Origin: Owenia fusiformis
Lineage: Eukaryota; Annelida; Polychaeta; Sabellida; Oweniidae
Assembly (NCBI GenBank): GCA_903813345.2
Contig: CAIIXF020000001.1
Span: 5,702,001 to 5,766,000 of the forward strand
Reading direction: 5' to 3'
Length of the DNA stretch: 64,000 bases
Shown: positions 1-11,810 of the stretch, piece after piece
Position numbering within the stretch: the first letter of the stretch is position 1
Layout of the letters: each line of letters starts with the position of its first letter
The notes under the pieces: generated by a model
Database searches by the model: none
The model's input: the letters and a program-made list of their open reading frames with translations, nothing else
Told to the model about the DNA's origin: nothing
Made by a program: the position numbers and the translations under genes

Positions 1-101
1 GATGGAGAAAATAGAGCACTGAATACACTGAGGTAAGAATTTATTACATGTGCGACAGCATGTATTTTCATAGCTATAGTAATTCTTTATGTTCCCCACT
101 G
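1..101. mobile_element. Right end of a Tc1/mariner-like MITE, cut by the window edge
   Basis: The segment ends in CCCCACTG followed by TA, as expected for an element inserted at a TA target. The same stretch recurs almost base for base at about 20168-20269, inside a complete copy whose left end is TA-CAGTGGGGGACAAAAAT. The left end of this copy lies before the window. No transposase frame is visible. Confidence 0.6.
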
Positions 102-129
102 TATTGCTAAGGTTGTTGGGACACTTCCT

Positions 130-1315
130 CAATGATCTCAACCTCTAGGCCAGAGGGGGATTAACACCAGAGTTCAAAGATGACATACGCTTATAATGTA
201 AACCTGTATTGAGATGACATACACCTCTGATTGGTCCAAATCGATAAACAAAAATGGTGGATTCAAAATTTTCTAATAACGCTTTGAATAATATTATGTT
301 GATTCCTGACGTATTAACCAATATCATAGCTTGGATTTTCAAATCAAGATAAAGAAATATGCACATGCTATCTATTGCAAGACTTACGCCTGCCACAACC
401 GTCGCCATGTTAATCAGTGTTTTTAAGTAGCGCAAGGATCCTGCCATGACCGTGGTAGTGTTAGCGTGTAAGCCTGGTATAACCGTGACAGGCTGGTATA
501 ACCGTGACAATGCTGTATTATATTGCAAGGCCTGTCATGACCCTGGAAGTGTATCGTGGAAGCCTGGCGCGACCGAGCCTTTATTGTGGTTTATAAGCGA
601 ATGTAAATATTAATGTACAGTAATTTTGATTTTGACATGATTAAGGTACATGTAGTTAAGCCTAAACACCATGATCATAGTATTAAACTGTTTAATTGTA
701 ATGCCGATCACTTAAAATTGTTAAGGATATTCCTGGCATTAATGTCATACATATTTACTAGTCATTGCAATACATTATAACGGTCATAGTAGGACTAAGC
801 CTAAATTTCTACATGGCCACCCTCATACCTGGCCTTGCAATACTATATTACATTGTCACGGTCATACCAGGCTTTGCGATCCCATAATACATTGCCACGG
901 TCATGCCAGGCTTTGCAATACACATTGTCACGGTTATTGCAGTCCAAATCGTAAATTTCTACATTACCACTCTCATACCTGAACTTGTCATGCCAGGCCT
1001 TGCAGAATTATACAACATTGTCACGGTCATGCCAGGCCTTGCAGTACTACAGTATATTACATTGTCACGGTCATGCCAGGCCTTGCAGTACTATATAATT
1101 ACATTGTCACGGTCATGCCAAGCCTTGCAGAACTATATTACATTGTCCCGGTCATGGCAGGCATTGCAATATAATACAGCATTGTTGTGGTTATACCAGG
1201 CTTTCACGATAACATTACCACGGTCATGGCAGGATCCTTGCGCTACTTAAAAAACACTGAATAACATGGTGACGGTTACGCCAGGCGTTAGTCTTGCAAC
1301 AGATAGGGTCTCGAA
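130..1315. repeat. Foldback element with a minisatellite of GTCACGGTCATGCCAGGC-type units
   Basis: From about 780 to 1260 a unit close to GTCACGGTCATGCCAGG plus CTTGCA-ATAC spacers recurs with a period of roughly 35-50 bases. The reverse complement of the same units sits at about 430-580. The outer parts at about 375-450 and 1210-1310 are inverted copies of each other, sharing the GCGCAAGGATCCTGCCATGA segment, so the block folds back on itself. The 150-350 portion recurs at 39370-39600. The open frames across 145-528 and 903-1250 are products of the repeat units and look nothing like genes. Confidence 0.7.
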
Positions 1316-1320
1316 ATATG

Positions 1321-2344
1321 TAAGGATTATGTTTACATCGATTAAAACATCATGACGACGCACTTAACTGGTGAGAATTTGCGCAAACGAAGGTGGTACG
1401 CATGAGAGGTATTATGTCAGTCATCGCTAAAGCTCTTGGGCTTTCCCTCCTCTTCCTCGAAGCCTAAATATTGAATGTTATGTAACAAATTTGGTTCCAC
1501 ATAGATAGTTTCTGTATATGAAAAATTAGCTGATTGCATATGTATTCGTGAAATTATTTCATTTTGAATGGCTCTGTTCTTTGGGTCACCCTGTAGAGCC
1601 TGTAGTAATTGTATAGCCTAATTATCAGGGATCGGTCTCAATCCATTGGTCTTACTTAGGCTAAATTTTAAAATGCGTTTAAACTATGGTGACATAAGCT
1701 TCATATTCTCGTTTATTAAACATACCGTAAACAAGAAAATTTGTTGGAGTAATAAGAAAATAATCAATAGAAACAGAGATGATTTTTTACCTTCCTTCCT
1801 CCATTTTAGGGGATTCCAGTGTCAAAGTTCGAAGATGGGATATTCCCTCCGGAAAATGTCGATGAATACCGAATACTTGATTCCGAATGTTTCATCGAAA
1901 TTACGACCGCTCAAAAAGTACGATCTGAACTGAAGTGGGTAGGAGTACGTTTTCAAGTACACAGGGGCCCCGGACAGGGGCATTAGTTTTTATACAGTGT
2001 TTTTTACAGTTTATAATTGGCGTGAATACAGTCATATTCGAATATAAAATACAAAACGGAATTCCGTCATACTGTAAGCATGGCTGTAAGTATGGCAATT
2101 ATAAAACTTTGAATTCCGACATTAGTCTATATTTTCCATGTGCTGAATACACAATTAGCGATCGTAGAAAAAGTTCTGATTCCTCTTCTCGGAACGTACT
2201 GCATTTGTTTACTTTTAGCATATGAGCATACTTCATGCTTGAATCTTATCCAAGGTATTTCTTCAAGATAATACAAAGTAACGTACGTTCGCTCTTTTAA
2301 TGCTATATTCTTGAAAAATTTGAGCGGTCATAGTTTTATCGGAA
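1321..2344. other. No gene seen
   Basis: AT-rich sequence with short frames that lack codon structure, splice context or recognisable protein. I see no feature I can support here. Confidence 0.5.
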
Positions 2345-2565
2345 CAGCTCTCTGAAGCACGGGCCAGAACACGGGAAGGTAAGAATATTACGAAATCACT
2401 AGACGAAGTCTAATATCCAGCCAGATCTTTTCCCTTGGTTGATAACGTCTATATTATTAAGATAGAAATCGGGCCAGAACACGGGCTGAGAAGCCGAAGG
2501 TAAGAATATTACGAAATCTCTAATATCCAGCCAGATCTTTTCCCTTTCCCATCTAAGATTTTCGG
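2345..2565. repeat. Imperfect tandem duplication of about 115-125 bases
   Basis: GGGCCAGAACACGGG followed by GAAGGTAAGAATATTACGAA and, further on, TCTAATATCCAGCCAGATCT occurs twice in a row (from about 2362 and about 2472). The second copy has a small insertion and lacks part of the spacer. No coding content is visible. Confidence 0.7.
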
Positions 2566-2867
2566 CATCTAAAAAGTCACTCAACTTTTTTGTGATTTTG
2601 AATCACAGAAAGCATTCTGAAGTTTCAAATTGGCGCCACGTTTAATTTTTGGCATCCGCCTAATGTATACCACTTACCCTTTGTTGATTCTTTCATAAGT
2701 TTCTGACATCATAAACTCAGTTTGACCAGAAGTATCTTTGTTGCTGCTCGATATTTTAAAAAATGTCCCTTTTCTATTTTCATACAAGGGTCATACATAC
2801 TAGGCATTTCTTACTTCCTGTGTAAGCTATTTGGATTTTGGTATAATAGCTTTCCCACGGAGCATTT

Positions 2868-3336
2868 GGACAGCTGAATGATTGTGACCTTTGAATTCGA
2901 ATTAAGTTGATCCGCGGCTTACTTTTGGTCTCTAACTGTGTCTTACATCAGTATCATCAATCCGTGTAAGTATTAGAGCGCTGAAATACTTCTTTTTTGA
3001 TCAAGACTTGTAAATTGTTCATCGAGTGAATGTTTTTTAGACCTATTTCCAATATGGCGAGATACGCAACGAACGAAATGAATTTTGAGAATTAGTTAGG
3101 TTCAGACAACCTCTGGAGATTTACGAAAATGTCAGAGCAGAAAACGCCATATTGGAATTTGGCAGTAAAAGCATTCACTCGACTAACAATTACAAGTCTT
3201 GATCGAAAAGGAAGTACTTCAGCGCTCCAATACTTACACGGATTGATGATTCTGATGTAAGACACAGTTAGAGACCAAAAGTAAGCCGCGGATCGACTTA
3301 ATTCGATTTCAAAGGTTACTATTAATCAGCTGTTCA
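2868..3336. mobile_element. Foldback element with arms of about 165 bases
   Basis: The left arm (2868-3030) and right arm (3172-3336) are inverted copies that I judge over 90% alike. The loop is about 140 bases and carries its own short inverted pair (CCAATATGGCG / CGCCATATTGG). A loop phrase, TACGCAACGAACGAAA, reappears inside the element at 20338-21399. No coding potential; this looks like a non-autonomous foldback transposon. Confidence 0.75.
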
Positions 3337-3397
3337 CTTCCCCGAGCCATAAGTTTCAAAATCTAACATGGCTCTCGAAGTGAGTAAGGCGTTTCTA

Positions 3398-4016
3398 TAT
3401 TGCGGGACATTTCTTTCCTGGCCTGTCTACCCTACCAAATTCACACAAATGATAAATTAATTTCTTTGCTTCAACTTTAAAGTATTTAATCTTACCTTAG
3501 GTACGTAAAACGATTGGTAATTGAAGAAATATAAGCATGCCGCTTGAATTTTGAAATTTTTTCATTTCTGCCATACCAAGGTCACTTCCGGGTTAATCTG
3601 AGTCTAGCTGTAAAACTATATCAAAACGAAATCATAAATATTTGTTACACGAAGATTCAGTTGAAAGAGAAGCAGTGTCGTTAAGAAGAGAAGTTATTTG
3701 GAAAAGTTATTGTTTCAAAATGAGAAAAGTGAGTAGTATGAGAGAACGGCTTTCGAATCGATCTCTGTGTAATAAATAATTATGATTCCGTTTCGATACA
3801 TGTTTTCTTTAGACTAACGGAAACAACATTTAGCAGCATGGCGGGCGATAATGAAAATATAATTCAATTGATTATATTTCGTCAATTATCAAGCGTTTTA
3901 CATGTCTAAGGTAAGATTTAACACTTTGATATTGGAGCTAAATAATTACTCGATAATTTGTGTGACTTTGGTTAGTATGGTTACCCAGACAGGCCAGGAA
4001 AGCATTTCCCGCAATT
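3398..4016. mobile_element. Foldback element, copy A (uninterrupted)
   Basis: Inverted arms at about 3398-3520 and 3893-4016 begin with TTGCGGGA..TTTCCTGGCCTGTCT. Between them is a 370-base core that includes GAGAAAAGTGAGTAGTATGA. A second copy in the other orientation lies at 22606-23375. This copy keeps an uninterrupted TTAA at 3918-3921, exactly where copy B carries an inserted 415-base element, so it serves as the empty site. Confidence 0.75.
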
Positions 4017-4159
4017 TGTTAGCAATTATATCTACGGCAGTATATGCTTAGAAAATGATAAAAAATAAATATCCAAATAAGAAAAAGGAATATCGAAGAA
4101 CATCATACAATGGTCAGATTTATATGACTACTTGGCCTATGGTTTCTAAATTCCTTTCT

Positions 4160-4500
4160 TCCTGTTAAACACCTGCCCCTGTGACACCCTTCCCTCATGT
4201 AACACCTTCTACTAGTGTGACACCCTCATCTTGTGTGACATTCTAAGCTTGTATAACATCCTCACCCTATGACATCCTTTTTGTCACCAACCCCTGTAAC
4301 ACCATCCTCTCATTTGACATCACCCCTCTGTGACATTCTCCCCTCCTTGTCACCAACACCTGTAACACCCCCTCCTTGTAACACTGTCTTGTTTCACACT
4401 TCCTCCCCTCTTGTCACACCCTTCCTGCGACATCCTCTGCTAGTGTGACATCTTTCTCTAATGTGACACCTCTCCTCCTGTTATACCCTACGCCTTTAAC
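4160..4500. repeat. Degenerate minisatellite of TGTGACACCCTC-like units
   Basis: About fifteen imperfect units of roughly 20-25 bases, each containing TGTGACA or TGTAACA followed by a C/T-rich run. Spacing and sequence have drifted widely. No gene is visible within it or between it and 5240. Confidence 0.7.
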
Positions 4501-5246
4501 ATATTTCTTAAGAACAGCTGTATTACTGACTCCAAATGCAGAATCCACTTGCTGAATATCCAGATCAGTGATACCACGTGTTATTATTTACAATTTCACA
4601 TGCTTGAGGGCTATCAGAGGACTGGTCGGCCTGTTACAACACTTTTCAAAATCTTCTACAAGTTCTCAGAAGTTCAAATATGACTTTAGATTTGAGATTT
4701 CACCTTCGATAACCTTCTCAGACTTCAAAAGGGTCTTTTTTCAACTTGCTTCAAATTGACCAATTTATTTTTTCAAAATCATTAACAAGTTCTCAGAAAT
4801 TCAAATCCAACTTAAGATTGAACTCATAATATTGTGAGCAATTAGATGGTGACATTTTGTTATGTTACAGTGCTTTCAGTAGGCTTGTCCAAAAGTGCTT
4901 CCCTGGGATGGATTGATTTTACAAAATTGCGTCCCCCTCAAAAAAGTGCGTCCCCATGAAAAAAGTTTCCTGGGAAATCAAAGTCACATTTTTGCACTGA
5001 ACGAAAAAATTGATGAAAAGTTTGCATGATCAGTTTTGTTATTTTTGGCCCAGATCAATGTACTACACACGTCTAGAAGGTCATTAAATGATGCAGATAC
5101 CTTCATTAGAAAGAGATAACTAATTTTCAACCTTTAAATACCATTTTTCTTTGCGTATTTCAAAGCAATTTGCTATTGATTTTGATCGCTCAGAAAGTTT
5201 CACTAGGAGCAATCTCCGTGAGGTTCCATTTCTTGGTTCAGTTTTT
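4501..5246. other. No gene seen
   Basis: The stretch holds weak repeats of the AAGTTCTCAGAA-TTCAAAT type, also found near 45500-45850 and 49860-49910, and a duplicated GCGTCCCC phrase near 4920-4960. Nothing coding can be supported. Confidence 0.5.
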
Positions 5247-5418
5247 TGCGCATGCGCAGCAAATCCAGCAATTTGATTTGTTAAAATTATTAAGACGCAT
5301 GCGCGATCAATAATCTCGGCCAATCATAGGACTCGTACCGATTACCGCTCGGAAATCAACTACTAGTGATTGTCCAATCACATACCTCATACTATTTTGA
5401 TCAGAAATCAACTTCCGG
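5247..5418 (+). promoter_or_regulatory. Candidate promoter with NRF-1 and ETS (NRF-2/GABP) sites
   Basis: TGCGCATGCGCA at 5247-5258 is a perfect NRF-1 palindrome. ACGCATGCGC at 5295-5304 is a second, slightly imperfect one. CCAAT boxes follow at about 5319 and 5371. ACTTCCGG at 5411-5418 is an ETS/GABP (NRF-2) core. In animals this combination is typical of nuclear genes for mitochondrial proteins. The next gene downstream on this strand is a small, probably mitochondrial protein at 6552-8331. A non-coding first exon would therefore be expected at about 5400-5500. The motifs are seen directly; the assignment to that gene is inferred. Confidence 0.55.
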
Positions 5419-6551
5419 GAAAGAAACTCGAAAGAAAATTCTATTTCTTTTAGAAATAGAATATCCTTCGTTTATTTAGCGGATTTTGACCAAATAAAAT
5501 GTCATTATTTAATCGTTGTCTAATTTAATAATGGTATAAAGATAAACCAGGTTGAATATAGAGATGTTTTTTTCTTAGTACATTATCTTCCTGGAAAAAC
5601 ACAAAGGGCAACATTGGTACAAAACAAATGCTTGGTTCTTGGCTAAGCAATGGTTAAATTGTGGCGTAAAGTATGACTACTAACTTTTATAGATTGATAT
5701 GTGTTTAATAAGTAGTCTATGATATGTTCTTAGATCTTCAATCCTTGAAATTCTATAACTTGACCTTTAAATTATAAGGCTTCAGAGCAAAATTGAATCT
5801 GATGGCATTTACCCAAGTGAGAGAGTTTATGTTATTTATAGGCTTTCATACTGAAAGTGGAATGTTGATATTGGTTTGAAGGTCAAACCAGGTTTCGTGC
5901 TTCTAAATAGAGATAAACAAGAGCAGAGGTTGAAATCTTTAGCTTTGTGGCTTCCAATTCAATGGCTTCTATAGACCAATATGTGAAAGAAGAAAACATG
6001 GTCATTAAAATACAGAGTGGTCTAAAAATATGTATACATTCTTGATTAAGTAGCATTTTCTATTCAATGGAAAACTTATAGACCTGCCTTACAGACATGT
6101 GAGTTTTATGTGGTGTAAGTTTTTTCCTTGTATACTGTAATTTTGTTTTTTACTATAACTCGGGGGTTTCATTAGCAGCAGGCAACAGGCGAAAATCAGC
6201 TTTTCCATGTTTTTATGATTTCCATTCATTTTGTCTGTTGTTTTCATTTATTCAGCTTGTTGTGAGAAATTCTGGTGAAACCCCTGATAACTGGAAAAGT
6301 AAACAAGCGATTTTGTTGAAATTTAATATGTGAATAATAAGAAGCATGTTACATTTTCTGATGACAATAAGGCTAGTGAGTAGATATTTTGAAACTGGCT
6401 TCCATTTTCATGTATGTTCGTCAGCCTAGGAGTTTAGGAATTGAAAACATGTTTTGCGTATTGTCGGGACAATATAGTTCATACTAATAATATCAAGTCT
6501 TTTAATTCCAGGTGTGACCATGATTCACAGACACAATCATCAACAGAAATT

Positions 6552-8331
6552 ATGATGTTTATTATCTCCAGGAGCTTTTCTCGAATAGGACTACCTTTGT
6601 TACGGCTTGGTCAGGTAGGGATCATGATTTAAATTAATAATTAATGTCACAGGATGGTAAATATATTTGGACAGGAAAAATCCATTTTGTGACAGAAGAT
6701 AAATACCATGCTAAAACTGAGCATATATTTTGGTATAATAATACCTGATATATGTATGAAGCCTCTTTTAGGCCATGGTTTGATCCATTTAAATGGACAG
6801 TTGACAAAAATATAGATAACATTACAGGTTGGCATTGAAATGGAATCAGTAAACTAAACTAAGGATTCCTATATGTAAATAATATGAATACATTTTGATG
6901 ACTTCATGGTTTGGATATATACTGAACTCCAGGTTAATTTTGCAAGTTTTACTTTCGTGTATTTTTGTAAATCACAATTTTGTGGCTCTTAAATTCACAG
7001 ATTTCACAGGTTTAAATTATTTTTTCTAAATCCTCAAGCTCTGTAAACTTACTTACTTACTCTGTAAAGTTATTAATGTTCATTAATTAAACATAATACA
7101 GGCAATTGCTCGCAGTACCTCATCACTTTTGGTTATTTGATCTAATAAGCCAGTGTAAAGCCCAGTTTACACTGACAGGTCTTTTTCACATGACTTTTTA
7201 AGTCCTCTAGAGACTGATGATGACCGAAATTCTATTTTCACGATAGCCCAATGTGTCCTCCTGAGACCTATCGAGTTCTGTTGAGACCGATCGAGACCGT
7301 TGGAGTCCTGTCAAGTTCGATGAAATCCCCTCTGACCATGTGACGTCATGTATGAAGGCCTCAGTTACCATGGAAGCACCACGTGATCAGATTTTAACAA
7401 AAAAAGACCGATCAAGACCGGTGAAAGAATGAAACTGCTCATTCCACAAAAAGACTGGCGGTCTTTTTGTAGAGGTCTCTATCGGACTTTACCGGACTCA
7501 CCAGAATTCCATCAGATTTTTTAATAAGAGCAAGCAAGACCGGCAAAAGTCCCGTGAAGTCCGACCTAAAAATCCTGTCAAGACTGGCAAAAGACTGCCG
7601 GTTTTTTCTCCCATTGGGAATAATACACAGGGGATCGAAAAAGGCCAGTCAGTGTAAATGGGGCTTAAGAGACATTGTTGGTAGTTTCCCATTTATTGCC
7701 CAATACCGATGGATGAATGTTTTACACAAAACAAAATGCATCAGGGTCCCAACAAATCTCCAGGGCTAAGTGGCAAATTTCATGAAGATTTTTTTTTGCG
7801 ATTTTACCACAATTACGAAAAGCGCGAAACTGAATCGCATGCAAAAAGTACTGGGAGTACAGTAAATAGTTTCAACTTCACTTGGTATGTGAGTGACCTC
7901 ACAGAAATGAAGTCTTATTCTATCATTTGATAATTCTTTATCTCTAATGATATGGAACTTCCTATTTGGATAGATAAATAGATGGAATTAGTAGTTTTGG
8001 TTGAGCTTGAATACTATAACTTTCTTGAAACAAACAAACAAACAAATAAAGGCGTCTCTATGGAACAGGGTTTATATTCTACAGATACAGGACATCTGTC
8101 AGATTGCAACATTAAGTCATTAAGACAAATCCTGAACCCAGATTTCTCAAACATAATTTTTGCTATTAAGTTGTATCTTGTATGTATTTTCAGGATAATA
8201 GCCAAGCTGTGCCAAAGGGTAGCAACAACGTTGTATTTCGATCTGCACTTCTAATGACAGTCCTAGGATTTAGCATGTCTGCTTATAGCATGCAGCAATT
8301 ATCAGGAACTTCACAACGCAAGTGGTGGTAA
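6552..8331 (+). CDS. Small single-pass, probably mitochondrial inner-membrane protein; COX7A-like candidate (two coding exons)
   Basis: The coding exons are 6552-6614 and 8194-8331, in phase 0, giving 66 residues. Exon 1 follows an acceptor-like TTTTAATTCCAG at about 6500-6511 and ends CAG|GTAGGG. Exon 2 follows GTATTTTCAG. Residues 1-21 are basic and amphipathic (MMFIISRSFSRIGLPLLRLG), like a mitochondrial presequence. Residues 25-37 are hydrophilic with a PKGSNNVVFRS stretch. Residues 38-55 form one hydrophobic segment (ALLMTVLGFSMSAYS), followed by a polar tail ending KWW. The order PKG..N.V.(F/Y)R, TM with a TVxG core, short C-terminus resembles cytochrome c oxidase subunit 7A. That match is from memory and is not conclusive; another small respiratory or MICOS-type peptide is possible. 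NRF-1 and ETS motifs at 5247-5418 support a mitochondrial role. The intron carries a MITE at 7159-7665. The second ATG at 6555 would also serve. Confidence 0.6.
7159..7665. mobile_element. Harbinger-type MITE with TAA target duplication
   Basis: The termini are AGCCCAGTTTACACTGACAGG at the left and its near reverse complement, CTGGCC..CAGTGTAAATGGGGCT type, at the right. TAA flanks both sides (7156-7158 and 7666-7668). The interior is full of GACCGATCGAGACCG-like short repeats and has no transposase. The TAA duplication fits the PIF/Harbinger superfamily. It lies in the single coding intron of the gene at 6552-8331. Confidence 0.7.
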
Positions 8332-11300
8332 CACTTGGGTGTCTAGGAAATAACAAGAAATCCCATCAAACAGAACAAAAATATTTTAGAGAGCATAATG
8401 GTGGGATCACATTAAAAAGATTAGAATGAAAATATATGGAATATTATTAACATTTTAGTAAAAAATTAAAAAACATTGTATAATTTCAACAAATTTGAGA
8501 TGTAGAATGAAACCTGGAATTTGTATCCAAATTGTGCAATACATGTACAATTTTAGTTCAATTATATGTGTTTTAGTGTAGTCTATAACTTGCTGTGATC
8601 CCTATGCTGTCACTGCCACAATGGACCTAACTGTACATGTGTGAATTTCATAATTGAATTATTTTGCCTTTTTAACTTATGGCATTAAAATATTTAAACA
8701 TTTAAAATGGTCTATGAAATTGTGTCTATACAAGGATTTGCTCAGAATGGCAGAATGAACCATATGTGGATAAGTGGAGCCATATTATCTACTATTGACA
8801 ATATGCTACAACCAAAACAACAGCATGGATCATAACTATTATTATACAAAGAGGACAGAGTCAATGCAATATAAAGAACCAAGTATAAGGTTAAAAGTAT
8901 GCGTGGAAAAAATACAGAAATTGCACATAAAAATATTTGTATCGTAATACAGGGGTCAGGTCAAAACATTCATTTCCCACAAATGTAAATCCATACATCT
9001 TAAGGAATGGGGTTACAATGTATTTATTTTATTGTATGAACATTTAGTCTTGCTTTTACAAGGAAGGGTTTAAATCAAAGTGAAATTCATTATTCTTTGA
9101 CAGATGTTGATTTAATGACCCAACCCCTAATTTAATATTTATAAACCGTGAATATGAACTTTTATTTAAGACTGATGATATCTCACAGGTCACATAGTGA
9201 AGTTATATGTCACATAGTGAAGTTATATGTCACATAGTGAAGTTATATAAAATAAACTGTAAACAGTTGCATGATATTAAAACACACATCAGATGTAGTT
9301 TTGTTTACATGTACATGAAGTATGCTGCTATCTTGTGCCATTAGTAGAAATATGTTTCTTTGAAGCTTTACAATTACAGCTGTACTCTCACTAATATTTG
9401 ACGCTATATTTCGCTTTTTTTATTTTTATTTTGGAATTTTGCAGCTATTAATATTCACTAATTTTCAGTTTTTCAAAATTTTGCAGGTATTAATTTCTCG
9501 GATTTTTGATTCTCAAAATTTTTCTAGCTTCCTTTTTGATTTCATTGATTAAAATCGTATAGAACCTGAAATTAATTGAAGAAAACAGTACCTTCCTACC
9601 TTTTATCGCTCAGCAGTCAGTACTTGAAGGAAATATCATCAAGATTGAGTGAAATGAATTCCTGGGAATTTTGCGACTGATGTATTTTGCAAATTAGAAC
9701 TAGGCCTATTGGAATTTCATAGGTGTTATATCTTGTGAATTTTTCAAAACTCGCGAAAAGCGTGTAACTATGTAGTAAGAGTACAGTCGGTAAAACTTGT
9801 ATAAGTAGAAAGCCTTTCATACCTCAAAATAGTGTTACTAATGTGAACACATGTTCATTTTACAGTTTGAAGTTTATGGGTTTAACTGGACAAAAATGTG
9901 TGAAATGCAGAAGCGTTTCATCTTGCAGCTTGAAAAAAAATTGCAAACTGTTAAATAGAATATCTTGAAATGCCATTATTTTGCATTTCATATTAACTCC
10001 CAATCCAGAGTGCATAACTCTGTGACTTTATATTCTACATTGTATTTTAAGATATTCTATTTAGCTCAAAAATTCTGGAGAGTGTGCTATTGTAATGCTA
10101 ATTATTATGAAATGGCTGCTTGTCAAAGAAGGAATTTCCAAACATTTGGATTGTTCTTTTATGTGTATTGTCTGAAGAAATAAAGAATGTTAACAATTTG
10201 ATACCAATTTTTGACTTCTTTGACATGGATGAGCATGTAAATATAAATCTAATGTAGCGCTGTAAGTTATTAATTTGGTGCTTGGTGTTGAATCTTTACT
10301 TTAACACAAAGAACATGCAAATAGGCTGTTAATATTACACCTTAAAGTAGCAGTGAGGAGGGCAGAGTTAGGTCCAATGATCCTGGGCCTATTGTAAAGC
10401 GATAAGCTTTGAACATGTAATGACATTTAAAAATGTATTTATTTTTCATAAATACATATATAATCAGAATTTGTGCACATACCACGTGACACAATAAAAA
10501 TTACACCCATCCACACAATGTTTCATAACTGTTTTTCTGAAGAAATTCTGGCTTGTTTTTCACTCATTAAAACTGTACTCCATTTTGCAACTCCACAAGA
10601 AGTTCCGGATGACTAGCTCACCTAGAATAAATGCACATTTATGAGTGTTACAAAATGAGTCGTCTATTCCTTTGCTGGCACAACTGGATCTTACACAAAA
10701 AACGGCACCCACCTTTTGTAACATCATTTTAGAAATAAGTTCTGATGATTTTATCAATGACAACTACATTATTTTGTGTTTTATTGAATGGACTTCATTT
10801 CCTTGAAAGAACAAGCCAAAATCATTAGTATTTACAAAGTTATGTTACAAAAGCTGGGTGACATTTTTTATGTAGAATCCATGTTTGTCTCGAAAGAAAT
10901 GGCCAACATTTAGAGCAAATGTTGTAACGCTCATACAATTTGACCCAACTGAGCTACACATCTGAAATTTTTGGACATGCTTTCGCATTGTGTCTACTTA
11001 AATGTGCAAAAATACAAGTCTTTATGTTAATTCAACAACCGACCTCCAGAATTGAACACAATCAATTCCTCTGCTAGCGAGGGGAATCCCCATTGAGTCA
11101 CACAAGCGCCTTGAACCAGGCACCCAATCAGGTTCATGATAAACAAATTCAACGACCAATCAGATAACAGGAGGACTTTCCTGGTATATTCAAACTTCAG
11201 ATTAAATTAATTTCCACGAAAATAATTAGATTGGCCAGCACAATCGCATTTACACTGATAAAGGGGGATTTGGGACTTTTTCTATGGTAAGTAGATGGGT

Positions 11301-11489
11301 GAATTTGTGGTGAAACTCAATATGCAAAAAAGTCCAGAGTGGTCTTGATTGTGCTATCCTATGGAATAGAGCCTCTTTAAATAACCAAAAGTGGGTTATG
11401 GCCTGTATTATAATATTACTGATCTCAATATCCCCCCCAAAATATAACAAGATCACAACATATGACACAGGCTGATATTTCATCTTTAA
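8332..11489. other. 3' flank and gene-free stretch
   Basis: It probably begins with the 3' UTR of the small gene ending at 8331. Candidate signals are ATTAAA at 8684, AATAAA at 9251-9256 and AATAAA at 10179-10184; I cannot choose between them. The only clear repeat is the minisatellite at 9189-9248. CCAATCAG occurs at about 11127 and 11156 without a recognisable gene on either side. Frames in this region look random. Confidence 0.5.
9189..9248. repeat. Three perfect 20-base tandem units
   Basis: GTCACATAGTGAAGTTATAT is repeated three times without mismatch, ending in a partial ATAA. Perfect identity suggests a recent expansion and a probable length polymorphism. Confidence 0.9.
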
Positions 11490-11806
11490 CCCTTTCACGA
11501 CGATGGGCTCCATATGGAGCCCTATTATGTAATACCTTTCAGGACGATAGGCTCCTTTTGGCACCATAATTTTTATTTATATACATCGATGAAATGATAA
11601 TATCTCCAGTTCTATTCAGTATTTTTACACCAAATTTTGACAAGTTGTTCTAATACGATAGTCCTTACTAAAAAATGTATTTCAGTGATAAAATTCAAGG
11701 TATAGGTCCCTGGGCATAGATAATTTTCAGTTTTCCCCTAAAAATTGCTCTTACTTATCCGTCACCAGGGCCAACATTTTCTTCTTATATTCACGTCGGG
11801 AAAGGG
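11490..11806. mobile_element. PiggyBac-like MITE with TTAA target duplication
   Basis: The left end is TTAA-CCCTTTCACGACGATGGG and the right end is TTCACGTCGGGAAAGGG-TTAA. The terminal CCCTTTC..CG inverted repeats and TTAA on both sides (11486-11489 and 11807-11810) match the piggyBac insertion signature. At 317 bases it is too short to encode a transposase. Confidence 0.75.
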
Positions 11807-11810
11807 TTAA

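Noticed and set aside
903-1250. 115-codon plus-strand frame rich in LSRSCQALQ
   Set aside because: The codons follow the minisatellite period exactly. It is repeat translation, not a gene.
5120-5323. 67-codon minus-strand frame over the NRF-1 region
   Set aside because: It has no splice context or family resemblance, and it overlaps clear promoter motifs of the plus-strand gene.
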